Origin: Candidatus Zhuqueibacterota bacterium
GTDB lineage: Bacteria > Zhuqueibacterota > Zhuqueibacteria > Residuimicrobiales > Krinioviventaceae
DNA length: 64,000 bases
Assembly: GCA_016928775.1 (NCBI GenBank)
Contig: JAFGKD010000089.1
Location: forward strand, 1 to 64,000
Reading direction: 5' to 3'
Shown here in pieces: positions 27,732-38,240 of the stretch. The translations under genes and the position numbers were made by a program. Position 1 is the first letter of the stretch, and each line of letters opens with the position of its first letter. The notes beneath the pieces are model-generated. The model was not told the DNA's origin. It searched no databases and saw nothing but the letters and a program-made list of their open reading frames with translations.

Positions 27732-29963
27732 ATGAAAAAACAGACACGGCGCACGCGACACTCGATTTCTCCAAAACCATCAGCCAGGACTTTGTCCCGC
27801 GGGAAAATTCGGCTGTTTCGAACGATTCTGATTGTACTACCCGTTCTTTTCTTTGTGCTCCTGGAGCTCATCTTGCGCATGCTGAATTATGGCGGCAGAC
27901 TTGATCTTTTTATTCCGGGACCCGGAAGGCTGGAAAATCATTATATAAGCAATCCACAGGTCGGACGGCGCTATTTTGCCACACTCAAACAAATACCCGT
28001 CCCGCCAAATGACTATTTCGCCCGGTTAAAACCCGCCAATGGCTATCGGATTTTTGTTTTGGGCGGCTCGACGACAAACGGCTATCCCTATGGCAGCAAT
28101 TTGATGTTCTCCCGAATTCTGGAGGCGCAACTTGAGGATGTTTTGCCGGATCGAGCCGTTGAGGTGATCAATGTCTCCATGACTGCTATCAATAGCTATG
28201 CGCTGCTGGATTTTATGGATGAGATTGTACAGCAGCAACCGGATGCCATTTTAATCTACACCGGCCATAATGAATATTACGGCGCTCTGGGTGCCGCCTC
28301 GATGATCAAGCCGGGACGCAGCCGGACTTTGATCCTGGTTTACATGAAGCTGTGTCGTCTCAAAACGTTTATGCTTGTGCGAGATATGATCACCCGGATA
28401 ACCGCTTTGGGCACAAAGGATACCGCACCGCCAACCGCCACCCTGATGGAGCGCATCGTGGCGAATCAATCCATAGCCTTTGATAGCCGGCTTTATACAA
28501 CCGGTCGCGACCAATTTGCCAGAAATATGCGGGCGATTGCAAAAAAAGCGAAAAAGGCACATGTGCCGCTGCTGCTCAGCGAGCTCGTCAGCAACACATG
28601 TGATCTGACGCCCTTTGTTTCCCTCGACGAAGAGTCGGCTTTGGATGTTTTCAACCAGGCCATTCGTCTGCGCAAAAATCAAGAGTATGACTCAGCCAGG
28701 GTACTTTACAAAAAGGCTAAAGATCTGGATGCCCTGCGTTTTCGCGCGCCGTCAGAATTCAACCGGATCATTCATCAAACCGCCGAACAATATACCGTGC
28801 CAGTTGTGCCCATGCAATCGGTCTTTGAAACGGCCTCACCACATGGTCTTGTCGGCGACAATCTGATGCTGGATCATCTGCATCCCACAATAACCGGCTA
28901 TTTTTTGATGGCAGATGCTTTTTACACTGAAATGTTGCGAGCCGGACTGCTGCCACAAGCTGCCGAAAGATCGATGCCTGCCGAACAGCTTCGCCAATCC
29001 TGGGGATACACAAGACTGGACAGTCTTTACGGTGATCTTGGCTTACGCATACTCAAGGGAGGTTGGCCCTTCACGCCCCGGTCTGAAACAAACAGAGCGC
29101 TGGAATATTTTATACCCCAAGATTTTGTTGAAGAAATCGCCAAACAAGTCATCACATATGACAATGTCTCCATCCACCAGGGGCACGAAATTCTTGCCGA
29201 GCATTTCACCAAACAGGGCGAGGAAGCAAAAGCACTACAGGAATACAATGCCCTGGTGGCGCTAAAATCTTACTCGGTCGTGCCCTATTTAAAAGTGAGC
29301 GAAATGCTCATAAAGTCGGATGACGTCGCGCGTGTTCAGGCACTGATCCGTGAATCGCTAATTTTTGATGAATCCCCCCTCCCCTACATTCTCCTGGGGG
29401 AAGCGTACAACAGATTACAGCGATATCAGCAGGCAATTGTTGCATTCCAGCGCGCCCGGCAACTCGGTGCTGCAGAAACTGATCCGCATATTGTGGTGGG
29501 TTTACGCTACGCCTATAACGCCCTCGGTCAATTCACCAGAGAGAAGGACATACTGGATCGAACAATACATGCGCGGCAAAACAGTGATGATACTCCGAGT
29601 GACAGCCGGGCTGTTGAACTTGTGCAAACAGCCGAACAGCTCATCGAGGCGCAACAGTTTGATGCAGCGATGGTCGAATTACAAAAATCCTTGAAAATTC
29701 AGGAAACCGGCCAGGCGCACATGTTGTTGGGTCAAATCCATCTGCAGAAGCGCCAGGCAAGGGAGGCGGTAGATCATCTCGAAAAAGCGCGCGCGTTGCT
29801 ACCAAACGATCCGCTTTTACTCTATAATTTATGTATCGCGCATGTTCAACAACAGAACTATGAGAGCGCCTGGAAGATTCTCAAAAAGCTTGAACGCCTT
29901 GATCCACATTTTGTTGATCCATACGATCTGAAAACAAAGCTTGCCGGTATTGTGAAAGAGTAG
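27732..29963 (+). CDS. SGNH/GDSL-like hydrolase with C-terminal TPR repeats, N-terminal TM segment
   Basis: RIFVLGGSTTNGYPYG, VINVSMTAINSYALLDFMDEI, LIYTGHNEYYGALG, DHLHPTITGYFLMADA; TPR-like C-terminal half. Confidence 0.8.
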   Translation: MKKQTRRTRHSISPKPSARTLSRGKIRLFRTILIVLPVLFFVLLELILRMLNYGGRLDLFIPGPGRLENHYISNPQVGRRYFATLKQIPVPPNDYFARLKPANGYRIFVLGGSTTNGYPYGSNLMFSRILEAQLEDVLPDRAVEVINVSMTAINSYALLDFMDEIVQQQPDAILIYTGHNEYYGALGAASMIKPGRSRTLILVYMKLCRLKTFMLVRDMITRITALGTKDTAPPTATLMERIVANQSIAFDSRLYTTGRDQFARNMRAIAKKAKKAHVPLLLSELVSNTCDLTPFVSLDEESALDVFNQAIRLRKNQEYDSARVLYKKAKDLDALRFRAPSEFNRIIHQTAEQYTVPVVPMQSVFETASPHGLVGDNLMLDHLHPTITGYFLMADAFYTEMLRAGLLPQAAERSMPAEQLRQSWGYTRLDSLYGDLGLRILKGGWPFTPRSETNRALEYFIPQDFVEEIAKQVITYDNVSIHQGHEILAEHFTKQGEEAKALQEYNALVALKSYSVVPYLKVSEMLIKSDDVARVQALIRESLIFDESPLPYILLGEAYNRLQRYQQAIVAFQRARQLGAAETDPHIVVGLRYAYNALGQFTREKDILDRTIHARQNSDDTPSDSRAVELVQTAEQLIEAQQFDAAMVELQKSLKIQETGQAHMLLGQIHLQKRQAREAVDHLEKARALLPNDPLLLYNLCIAHVQQQNYESAWKILKKLERLDPHFVDPYDLKTKLAGIVKE

Positions 29964-31357
29964 TGCACGTGGGCAACGTCGACATTCTTTTAGCCTACCC
30001 CAGGGAACGTATCAATACGTTTTACTACATGATCCCTCTGGGCATTGCAGGCATTGCTGCCCTGCTCGAACAACATGGATTCACTGTCAAAATCATCGAT
30101 TTTAATTTTTATCATGGCGACTTTCGGATGGATGTGATCAAGTGGAATCCAAAGCTCATCGGAATTGGTGGCACCACAGCGACACGAAACGGTAGCTTTA
30201 AAACAGCGAAATTAGCCAAACAAATCTTGCCGCACGTCCCGGTAGTGTACGGCGGTGTGCATGCGTCTTTCACTTCGGATGATACGCTGCAGCACATTGC
30301 AGAAATAGACTATATCGTTCGAGGCGAAGGGGAATTCACCTTTTTAAAACTGGCGCAATACTTTGTTCGTCACGACGAAAAAATTGACATTTACAATTTG
30401 CCGGGTCTCTCATATCGCAATAATAAAGTTGTCAATAATCCGGTAAAACGTATAGATAATCTTGACGATCTGCCGTTGCCCGCGAGGCATTTATTTGATG
30501 GTCGCTATAAAATCAAACTCGATTATCTGGGTATTGAAGCTGATTTTATCATGACCTCACGCGGTTGCCCCTTTTCCTGCACCTTTTGTTCGGCATCCGC
30601 CATGTTTCCGGGTGGGGTTCGATACCGGAGTCCTGAACATATTCAAAAAGAAATTGACCTCATTGTCAGTCGCTCATCCATCAAGGCACTTAAAATATTT
30701 GACAGCACCTTCACCGCATCAAAAAAGCATGTTTTAGGTTTTTGCGAGCTGATTCAACCCTATAACTTGTTGTGGGAATGCGAAGTGCGCGCCGATACAG
30801 TCAATTTTGCTTTATTGCAGCGCATGAAAGAGGCTGGTTGTTGCTATATTGACGTAGGCCTGGAAACTACTGATGAATACATCCTGCAGCGCATCAATAA
30901 AAAACTCAAGCTCCAGCACGTCGAACGTGTGCTGGAGTGGTGTCGACTCCTTGATATCAAGACCAAGGTTTTTTTCAGTTTTGGACACCTGTATCAATCC
31001 TATCAAAGCTGTCTGAATGATGTGAAATACCTCAAACAGCATCGGCACACAATCGACTTTTATGCGACAACGGTTGGCCTGAGAGTTTATCCCGGGACAA
31101 AACTGGAAGCAGAAGTGAAAAAAGCGGGCTTTTTGCCACAGAACTTTTCCTGGGCGACATTCGCACCTTCCAGGCTCAATGCGCTGGTTTTTGAATTTGA
31201 CAATGTTTATGTGTTGAATCAACCGCAGCTCGGTTTCGTCAAATTATTCAAAATCATCATCAGGCTGGTTGAGAATGGTACTGTGGGCTCGTTTCGATAT
31301 ATTGTGGATTTACTCTGGATTAATTTAAAAAAACAGTTTCAAATGGTGGGAAGATAA
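29963..31357 (+). CDS. B12-binding-domain radical SAM protein
   Basis: IGIGGTTATRNGSFKTAKLAKQILPHVPVVYGGVHASF; MTSRGCPFSCTFCSAS (CxxxCxxC). Overlaps the upstream stop (GTG start at 29963). Confidence 0.9.
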   Translation: MHVGNVDILLAYPRERINTFYYMIPLGIAGIAALLEQHGFTVKIIDFNFYHGDFRMDVIKWNPKLIGIGGTTATRNGSFKTAKLAKQILPHVPVVYGGVHASFTSDDTLQHIAEIDYIVRGEGEFTFLKLAQYFVRHDEKIDIYNLPGLSYRNNKVVNNPVKRIDNLDDLPLPARHLFDGRYKIKLDYLGIEADFIMTSRGCPFSCTFCSASAMFPGGVRYRSPEHIQKEIDLIVSRSSIKALKIFDSTFTASKKHVLGFCELIQPYNLLWECEVRADTVNFALLQRMKEAGCCYIDVGLETTDEYILQRINKKLKLQHVERVLEWCRLLDIKTKVFFSFGHLYQSYQSCLNDVKYLKQHRHTIDFYATTVGLRVYPGTKLEAEVKKAGFLPQNFSWATFAPSRLNALVFEFDNVYVLNQPQLGFVKLFKIIIRLVENGTVGSFRYIVDLLWINLKKQFQMVGR

Positions 31358-31557
31358 GCTCGTTCGGCACTCACCCAACCCATCACCAGAAAAAATGTAA
31401 CCGCAAGAGAACGTTTCTGGAATGAGACAGTGTGTCGTCTCATGCACACTTTTTCGTACAGAGACTCCACATAACCTTCAACCGCACCCAAAACGAAAAG
31501 CCAGCGTTGCATTTGGCGCGGCTTGAAAACTTTTCAAAAAAAACACACACGATCGCC

Positions 31558-31704
31558 TGGGATATCCATCCTGGGCGGATAGTAAAGCGGGATATTTATC
31601 CCACTCGGATAAATGTTCGTATTCATTTCCCGTCCGGTATGAATATGCCGAACGATCGGGATAGGGATTTTATCCCTGGACGCAAAACGGCATTATAATT
31701 GCAT
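31558..31704 (+). promoter_or_regulatory. Palindrome cluster plus sigma54-like -24/-12 element upstream of YjbH-like genes
   Basis: GGGATATTTATCCC (31589-31602), GGGATAGGGATTTTATCCC (31658-31676), GGGATATCCATCC (31559-31571); cGGcattataattGCa with GG at 31689-31690 and GC at 31701-31702 (10 nt between). Confidence 0.5.
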
Positions 31705-31790
31705 TAGAATCGGCTTACCCTTATATAATGATCAAAGGCCCAGCATCAAATATTACAGGTGATACATTTACTCTCAGGCTCGGTTGCTCA

Positions 31791-33023
31791 ATGACCCACA
31801 AGATATTGTCAGTTTTTTTTGTTACATTCCTGCTCATCGTTTATCCGCTTTCTGCTCAAGACCGTCGGACGATAAACCACACCATCCTGATTCGCACTTT
31901 AGTTGGCCAGGGATATGAGGATGTTATCGCGCGCACAAGCTCTGGCGCGACTCTGGTGCAGTATGAAGATTCAAAAAATCGCTATCCCGTTTGGGGACTT
32001 CAGGAAATTGTTGCGCAAACGAGCCTGTTACTGCCACCAACCACCAAAAAAGTGGTGATACTCACGCAAAAATACGGCGTACCGCTCGCTGTTTTTGAAA
32101 GTGCAAATATACTCTCCACCTCACACAGTCGTCGACAACGGGAGGTGCTCATTCCACAATTGGCGATCAGCCCGCGGTCGGATCAACTCATCCGGGGAAT
32201 GGCAGTCTATCCAGCTTATAATTCGCCTCAATTCAAGTCAGATCTGATTTTTCATCCGGATGTCAAAATGCGATTCGGCAACTATAACAATCCGTTTGAA
32301 ATGCAGCTCAACATTGTACCGGAGCTCCGAACACTGCTGGTCAACGGACTTTTTTTATCCGCATCCATGGTGGTTCCGATCTACAATGAGCTCGAAAGTT
32401 ATGGCAACTATATACGACTCGGCCCAACGACACTGAACTATTTACGGCGACTGGACAAAAATTATTTTATGTTTGTTGCGGCTGGTTTGTTCAAGGGCGA
32501 ACGCTACGGCATGGAAGGCGGGATAAAGAAATTTTTTTACAGAGGCTTGCTGGTGACGGACCTGCGCCTCGGCTATTCCGGTTACTGGATTATGGATAGA
32601 GGTATTTTCAAATACGATTTTCTCAAAGACCTGACGTACTCGCTGTCAGCGCAATATTTTGTCAGACAGTACAACTTGTTTGTTTCACTTGGTTTTTTTC
32701 GATTCGTGTTTCAGGATTTTGGTTTGAGATTTGATGTGCTGCGTTTTTACAACGAGTTTCAATTTGGCTTGTGGGGTGTTTACGCGGATAATACTGTGAA
32801 TGGTGGCTTTCAATTTTCAATACCCTTGCCGCCCCGTACTTATAAGCAGCGCGGTACTTTTCGGCTGCGCATGGCCGATTATTTTGGCTTGGTTTACCAG
32901 GGCAAATACAGCGCTTCCAGCGGTATTAGCTTGCACGCCAACACCCTGATCGACGACATGTTTATACGCCATCATCCATCCCTGCTAATATCGCATCTCG
33001 GTCGTGCGGCGTATCCGAGATAG
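31791..33023 (+). CDS. YjbH-like exopolysaccharide/outer-membrane protein (C-terminal-like part)
   Basis: Signal peptide MTHKILSVFFVTFLLIVYPLSAQ; GLRFDVLRFYNEFQFGLWGVYADNTVNGGFQFSIPLPPRTYKQRGTFRLRMADYFGLVYQ. ATG at 31728 is also possible. Confidence 0.55.
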   Translation: MTHKILSVFFVTFLLIVYPLSAQDRRTINHTILIRTLVGQGYEDVIARTSSGATLVQYEDSKNRYPVWGLQEIVAQTSLLLPPTTKKVVILTQKYGVPLAVFESANILSTSHSRRQREVLIPQLAISPRSDQLIRGMAVYPAYNSPQFKSDLIFHPDVKMRFGNYNNPFEMQLNIVPELRTLLVNGLFLSASMVVPIYNELESYGNYIRLGPTTLNYLRRLDKNYFMFVAAGLFKGERYGMEGGIKKFFYRGLLVTDLRLGYSGYWIMDRGIFKYDFLKDLTYSLSAQYFVRQYNLFVSLGFFRFVFQDFGLRFDVLRFYNEFQFGLWGVYADNTVNGGFQFSIPLPPRTYKQRGTFRLRMADYFGLVYQGKYSASSGISLHANTLIDDMFIRHHPSLLISHLGRAAYPR

Positions 33024-33047
33024 GCCAATAGGAGTTAAGAAGCAATA

Positions 33048-33779
33048 ATGATATTTTTGCAATGTTCATCTCGCGCGCTATTAGCGATTTTTATAGCCAT
33101 TGCAGTGCACTCAAGCCTGGCGCAATCGTTGTCAGGGATTCCAGGTCTGGTCTATATTCCGACCGCCGAACTTAAGAAGGATGGCGTGTCTGCAATCGGA
33201 TTGAGTTACATTCCCAAAGAAAGCCTGAGTTACTCTCGGCAACAAAGAGATGGTCTGGTGGTTTTTGCCTCAATGACATTTTTGCCCTTTCTTGAGATCG
33301 ATTTGAGGCTGACCAAGCAGCTTGGACTTGCCGCCAGCGAGCGGCATACGGTTGATCGATCGCCAAGTGTAAGAGTTAAACTTGTGCGCGAGCGCCGGAC
33401 ACTCCCAACAATTTTATTTGGCGTTCATGATATCTTTAGCACCGTCGAACACGGACAAGCGCGTCATTTTGGCGCCACCTATTTTGTCGCGACAAAACAT
33501 TTTTTGCACGGCACATTTATGATCGCACCCACTATCGGCTATGGTTTCGAGATACTCGAGAGCGACCAAACAGAGCTGCTGGGCTTTTTTGGCGGCATCA
33601 AAATTCGCTCCGCTTATTTTCGCCGTATCGCACTTTTAGTGGATTATGATACAAAATATATGAATTTTGCTATGGATATTTATCCTTTGAAATCAGCACA
33701 AATAAAACTGGCTTTATTAAATTTTCGACATTTTGCCGCAAACGCAAGTATGCACTTTAGCCTTTTTGATGTATTCTAA
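33048..33779 (+). CDS. YjbH-like outer-membrane protein (N-terminal-domain-like)
   Basis: SGIPGLVYIPTAELKKDGVSAIGLSYIPKES..., beta-barrel-like alternation; signal peptide. Confidence 0.5.
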   Translation: MIFLQCSSRALLAIFIAIAVHSSLAQSLSGIPGLVYIPTAELKKDGVSAIGLSYIPKESLSYSRQQRDGLVVFASMTFLPFLEIDLRLTKQLGLAASERHTVDRSPSVRVKLVRERRTLPTILFGVHDIFSTVEHGQARHFGATYFVATKHFLHGTFMIAPTIGYGFEILESDQTELLGFFGGIKIRSAYFRRIALLVDYDTKYMNFAMDIYPLKSAQIKLALLNFRHFAANASMHFSLFDVF

Positions 33780-33822
33780 AGCATATTTATAAACGTGAAA
33801 CTGAATTGCAGGAGAATAGACA

Positions 33823-34578
33823 ATGCTTCACAAAGTCAAGCTCTACTTAGCAGTTATTCTGACGTGCAGCCTGTTGGCCATGGGCTCTATTGCACTCTTT
33901 TTGAGCTGCGACCAAATCACACCTCCCTATAATCCGCCGGGTGATGAACCGGTTGAGGACTCTAGCGGTTCAATTGGTGACACACTCAAGACTGAAATCG
34001 AGCTTTTTTCAAATAACAATACTGGAGATTGGTCGATAGAGACGCAGTTTTTTGATAATTCTCAAAAAATTGGACAAGGCAATTTTTATGCAGCGCAGGA
34101 TTTGGTCGCTGAGGTCAGTTTGAATAATTTTAATATTCCTGGCACAACCGTCATCCAGCTGGGCAATTATATGCGGCTACAAGTCGTCGTCTCCCAATCT
34201 GCAACGCCGTCAAAATATCTCGTCGTGCTCACCAATCTTGACAACAGAAATATGGAGCCCGTCTCTTTTGTGATAAACAAGATAGAGGGCCTGACAAAAA
34301 CAGCGACGACGACTTCCATAAACAATGCGGCGGCAGTTGATCCGGGCATTTTTTCCGCTTTTGTCGCCACACATTCTGTGATGCTGCTTTGCCGAGGACC
34401 ACTTCAATTGGTGAAAAAAGCAAGAGAATGTCTTGAAACAGCCAAAACTGCCTGCGGCTCGCTGAATAATGTTGAAGAAGTTTATATTGAACTGCGCTTT
34501 TCTCTCATCACCGGGTGTGGCGAGATTCGTTGTGTGTATACATGCGGCGAACACGACCAGGGTAGCATCGGATCTTAG
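33823..34578 (+). CDS. Hypothetical lipoprotein with Cys-rich C-terminus
   Basis: Lipobox-like IALFLSCDQ; C-term TGCGEIRCVYTCGEHD; same direction as the YjbH-like pair. Confidence 0.6.
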   Translation: MLHKVKLYLAVILTCSLLAMGSIALFLSCDQITPPYNPPGDEPVEDSSGSIGDTLKTEIELFSNNNTGDWSIETQFFDNSQKIGQGNFYAAQDLVAEVSLNNFNIPGTTVIQLGNYMRLQVVVSQSATPSKYLVVLTNLDNRNMEPVSFVINKIEGLTKTATTTSINNAAAVDPGIFSAFVATHSVMLLCRGPLQLVKKARECLETAKTACGSLNNVEEVYIELRFSLITGCGEIRCVYTCGEHDQGSIGS

Positions 34579-34689
34579 TGTAAATCACAACATTCCTCAT
34601 TCGGTCCTGGCGAAATGTTATAGACAACGCACAGTGCCAAAACCGGAGGTGAGGTGTGCTCTCGGCGCATGTTTTTGTAATTTTTTTGG

Positions 34690-34800
34690 TTGGAACGCCG
34701 AGCGTTCTCATAAACAACTGCTCGCTGCATCATATACGTGGCATTGCGAGGCAGAGCCTCGCACCGAGGTAAAACGAGGTAATCGGCAACGAGGTAGACG
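34690..34800. repeat. Intergenic palindromic repeat cluster (second REP-like type)
   Basis: GAACGC-CGA-GCGTTC (34693-34707) and GCGAGGC-AGA-GCCTCGC (34746-34762), followed by three GAGGTA motifs. Confidence 0.7.
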
Positions 34801-34910
34801 CAGTTAAAAATTTTGCATTCCACATTTGACTTTCTCACTCTTCTTTTTTATCTTGATTCATCTTTCCAATAATGTTCTGTGTCCTGTTCATTCGACGAAA
34901 GGAGAATGTC

Positions 34911-37900
34911 GTGCGCTTTATGCTGCGATTGTTCCTGCTGATTCTGCTCTTACAGCCAATGCCATTGTTATTAGGGGATGCTGCTATTTATCAAAACGAC
35001 ATCATAATTCCAACGTATGGCGTGGACAAGCCCGATCCCAATCCACGCTTTTATGCCGGTCGCGTTTACCAGGGTGCACAAGGTCGCATCTATCCCTATC
35101 CCATGTCGGATGTATTGACCAATAAAAAAGAGGACAAAATCTACAAGGCCGTCACGCTGGAAAATGATTATATAAAAATCAGCGTATTGCCGGAGATCGG
35201 CGGTCGTATTTTTGAAGCAGTTGATAAAACCAATAATTACAACTTTTTTTACCGACAGAGCGTCATCAAACCCTCATTAATCGGCATGTTGGGTGCCTGG
35301 ATCTCGGGTGGTGTCGAGTGGAATTTTCCGCATCATCATCGCGCCAATACCTTTATGCCTATGGATTTTCTGATCATAGAGAATATCGATGGCAGCAAAA
35401 CAGTATGGCTCACCGAGATCGAGCGTCGCCATCGGATGAAAATGCTGATCGGATTGACTATTTGGCCGGATAGCAATATCCTGCAGGCGGAATTCAAGTT
35501 CTTCAATCGCACACCATTTGTCCACTCGTTCCTCTATTTTGCCAATCCAGCCGTGCATGTCGATACAACCTATCAGGTTATTTTCCCACCGGAGGTTGAA
35601 TATGTGACCCAGCACGCCAAGCGCGAATATGCCCGGTGGCCAATTGCCGATACGTACTATGGTGGATTCGATTATAAAAATGTTGACATCAGCTGGTGGA
35701 AAAATCTGCCAAAACCGGTATCATTTTTTGCCTGGGATCACACGTCCGATTATTTTGGCGGCTATGATCACGGCAAAGATGCCGGTGTCGCTTATATCGC
35801 AGATGTCTTTTTTGCACCAGGGAAAAAATTCTTCACCTTTGGCTGCGGCGATCAGGGACAGATGTGGGACAAGATGCTCACGGATACCGACGGTCCCTAT
35901 CTCGAGCTCATGGCCGGCGCTTATTCGGATAATCAACCGGACTATAGCTGGATTCAACCTTATGAGACCAAAACCATTAAACAATTCTGGTATCCCATTC
36001 GCGATCTCGGCGGTCTCAGCTTCGCCAATCTGAACGGTGCCCTCTATTTTGAAAAAAACGGCCAAAAGGCTTGGCTCAACATTCTCACAACAAAGGCCTA
36101 TGAACAAACAAACGTTACTCTGACTGTAGACAAAAATATCGTGTGGCAACACCAGGCGAATATCAGCCCGCAAAACGTTTTGCAGGCTGAAATCACCCTG
36201 CCGCAACAGATCAAAACCACCGACATTGTGATTTCGGTGCACACGGCCGATGGCAAGGAACTCCTCTCTTATCAAACAGTCGCCAGGGCTGGCGCATCGA
36301 TGCCAGAGCCGGTCAAGCCACCCGCTCGTCCGGAAGACTATGAGACGGCCGAGGAATTATACTTTACGGGTTTGCGGCTCGATGAATTTCACAATCCGCA
36401 AATGGAATCCTATCCCTATTACATGGAGGCGCTGAAACGCGATTCCAATGATGTCCGCGTTAATACGCAGCTCGGTATTCTTTATTGCAAGCGCGGCATG
36501 TGGCAAGCTGCTGAAGAGCATTTGCAGCGTGCTGTCAGACGTCTGACCACAAATTATACGCGCCCCAAAAACGGTGAGCCACACTATTATCTTGGCTGTG
36601 CGCTTTGCGCATTAGGCAAAAAAGTAAATGCTTATGATGCCTTTTCCAGAGCGGCATGGAATTTTGCCTGGCGTGCCGCCGCATTTTACGAGCTGGCACT
36701 ATTGGACTGTCTGCAACAAGATTTTGAAAAAGCTTTGCAGCACATCAACGAGGCATTGATCGTCAATTCGCTCAACACCAAAGCGCTCAATTTAAAAACG
36801 GTTATTCTTCGCCGACTTGAGCGACTGGATGATGCCATAAAAACGAATGAACAAACGATCGCCATTGATCCTTTGGATTATTGGGCGTTGAATGAATGCG
36901 CCGAAATTCAAAAAATTGTTGCCAGTAAAGCCATTGCCAAACAGGCGCATCTGGCGTGCGCCAAACAGATGCAAATCGATCCGCAGCTTTATCTCGAAGT
37001 GGCAACCGATTATGGTAATGCAGGCTTTTACAGAGAAGCGATCGAGGTTTTAAAGCGCTCGCCTGTTACCGATTATCCGCTCATCTCATATTATCTGGCT
37101 TATTATTCGCACCTTGTCGGCGATGAAGCCGTAGCCGCCTATTTTGTGGTGCACGCCAGCACCATGCCGCACGATTATTGTTTTCCATACCGACTGGAAA
37201 CGATCGATGTTCTCAACTATGCCACCGAGCAGCAGCCGCAAGATGCGAATGCGTTCTATTACCTGGGCAATTTATTGTTTGACCTCCAGCCTGACGTTGC
37301 GATACGGGCGTGGGAAAAAGCCGTTGCGCTCGATCCCGAGTTTGCCATTGCTTTTCGCAATCTCGGTGTTGCTTATTCACAAACCTGCAATGACATACCC
37401 ACCGCCATTTCATTTTATGAAAAGGCCATTGACATCAACAAAAAGGATCCGCGCTATTATTATGAACTGGACGTGCTCTATGAAGCCGCCAATACCGAAC
37501 CGGACAAGCGACTTGAGCTGCTGAAGAAAAATAAAAAAACAGTGGCGAAACGAGATGATGCTCTGGCGCGTTTGACAGCCTTGTATGTCCTGACCGGAGA
37601 TTTTGATGCAGCCATCAAAATCCTCACCACGCATCATTTTAATGTCTGGGAAGGCGGCGGAGACATTCACGATGTGTTTGTCGATGCCCACCTTTTACGC
37701 GGCCTCTCTTATATGCGGGATGGACAAAACAGCCTGGCGTTAGCTGACTTTCAAATGGCGGACCAGTATCCTGACAATCTTGAAGTTGGCCGGCCAATTT
37801 ACGATCAAAACGCCGGTCGCGTCGCGTTTTTCCTGGGACAGCTCTATGAACAGCTCGATCAAAAAACAAAATCGCAACATTTTTATCAAATAGCTGCGGC

Positions 37901-38237
37901 GCATGAAACCCGTGATGAGCTCTCCTTTTATCAAGCTATGGCGCTGCGCAAGCTTTCCCGACAAAAGGAAGCTGATGCACTCTTTGATCGCCTTGTTGCG
38001 AACGGCAACAAACAGACAAAATCAAATGAAGATATAGATTTCTTTGCCAAATTTGGTCAAAAAAGTCAGCAAAACAGTCGGCTGGCGCGAGCACACTATT
38101 TTATCGCTTTGGGACATTTGGGCAAAGGTGAACCTGATCTCGCGCGTACAGCGTTGGCGTCCGCGCAGGAATTGGATATCAACAATCCATGGATCAATTA
38201 TTACGCTGAGCTTCTCAGTACTGAAAACAAATGGTGA
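34911..38237 (+). CDS. DUF5107-like carbohydrate-active protein with TPR repeats
   Basis: IKISVLPEIGGRIFEAVDKTNNYNFFYRQ, GGVEWNFPHHHR, many TPR motifs; RBS aaggag before GTG 34911. Confidence 0.8.
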   Translation: MRFMLRLFLLILLLQPMPLLLGDAAIYQNDIIIPTYGVDKPDPNPRFYAGRVYQGAQGRIYPYPMSDVLTNKKEDKIYKAVTLENDYIKISVLPEIGGRIFEAVDKTNNYNFFYRQSVIKPSLIGMLGAWISGGVEWNFPHHHRANTFMPMDFLIIENIDGSKTVWLTEIERRHRMKMLIGLTIWPDSNILQAEFKFFNRTPFVHSFLYFANPAVHVDTTYQVIFPPEVEYVTQHAKREYARWPIADTYYGGFDYKNVDISWWKNLPKPVSFFAWDHTSDYFGGYDHGKDAGVAYIADVFFAPGKKFFTFGCGDQGQMWDKMLTDTDGPYLELMAGAYSDNQPDYSWIQPYETKTIKQFWYPIRDLGGLSFANLNGALYFEKNGQKAWLNILTTKAYEQTNVTLTVDKNIVWQHQANISPQNVLQAEITLPQQIKTTDIVISVHTADGKELLSYQTVARAGASMPEPVKPPARPEDYETAEELYFTGLRLDEFHNPQMESYPYYMEALKRDSNDVRVNTQLGILYCKRGMWQAAEEHLQRAVRRLTTNYTRPKNGEPHYYLGCALCALGKKVNAYDAFSRAAWNFAWRAAAFYELALLDCLQQDFEKALQHINEALIVNSLNTKALNLKTVILRRLERLDDAIKTNEQTIAIDPLDYWALNECAEIQKIVASKAIAKQAHLACAKQMQIDPQLYLEVATDYGNAGFYREAIEVLKRSPVTDYPLISYYLAYYSHLVGDEAVAAYFVVHASTMPHDYCFPYRLETIDVLNYATEQQPQDANAFYYLGNLLFDLQPDVAIRAWEKAVALDPEFAIAFRNLGVAYSQTCNDIPTAISFYEKAIDINKKDPRYYYELDVLYEAANTEPDKRLELLKKNKKTVAKRDDALARLTALYVLTGDFDAAIKILTTHHFNVWEGGGDIHDVFVDAHLLRGLSYMRDGQNSLALADFQMADQYPDNLEVGRPIYDQNAGRVAFFLGQLYEQLDQKTKSQHFYQIAAAHETRDELSFYQAMALRKLSRQKEADALFDRLVANGNKQTKSNEDIDFFAKFGQKSQQNSRLARAHYFIALGHLGKGEPDLARTALASAQELDINNPWINYYAELLSTENKW

Positions 38238-38240
38238 GCC

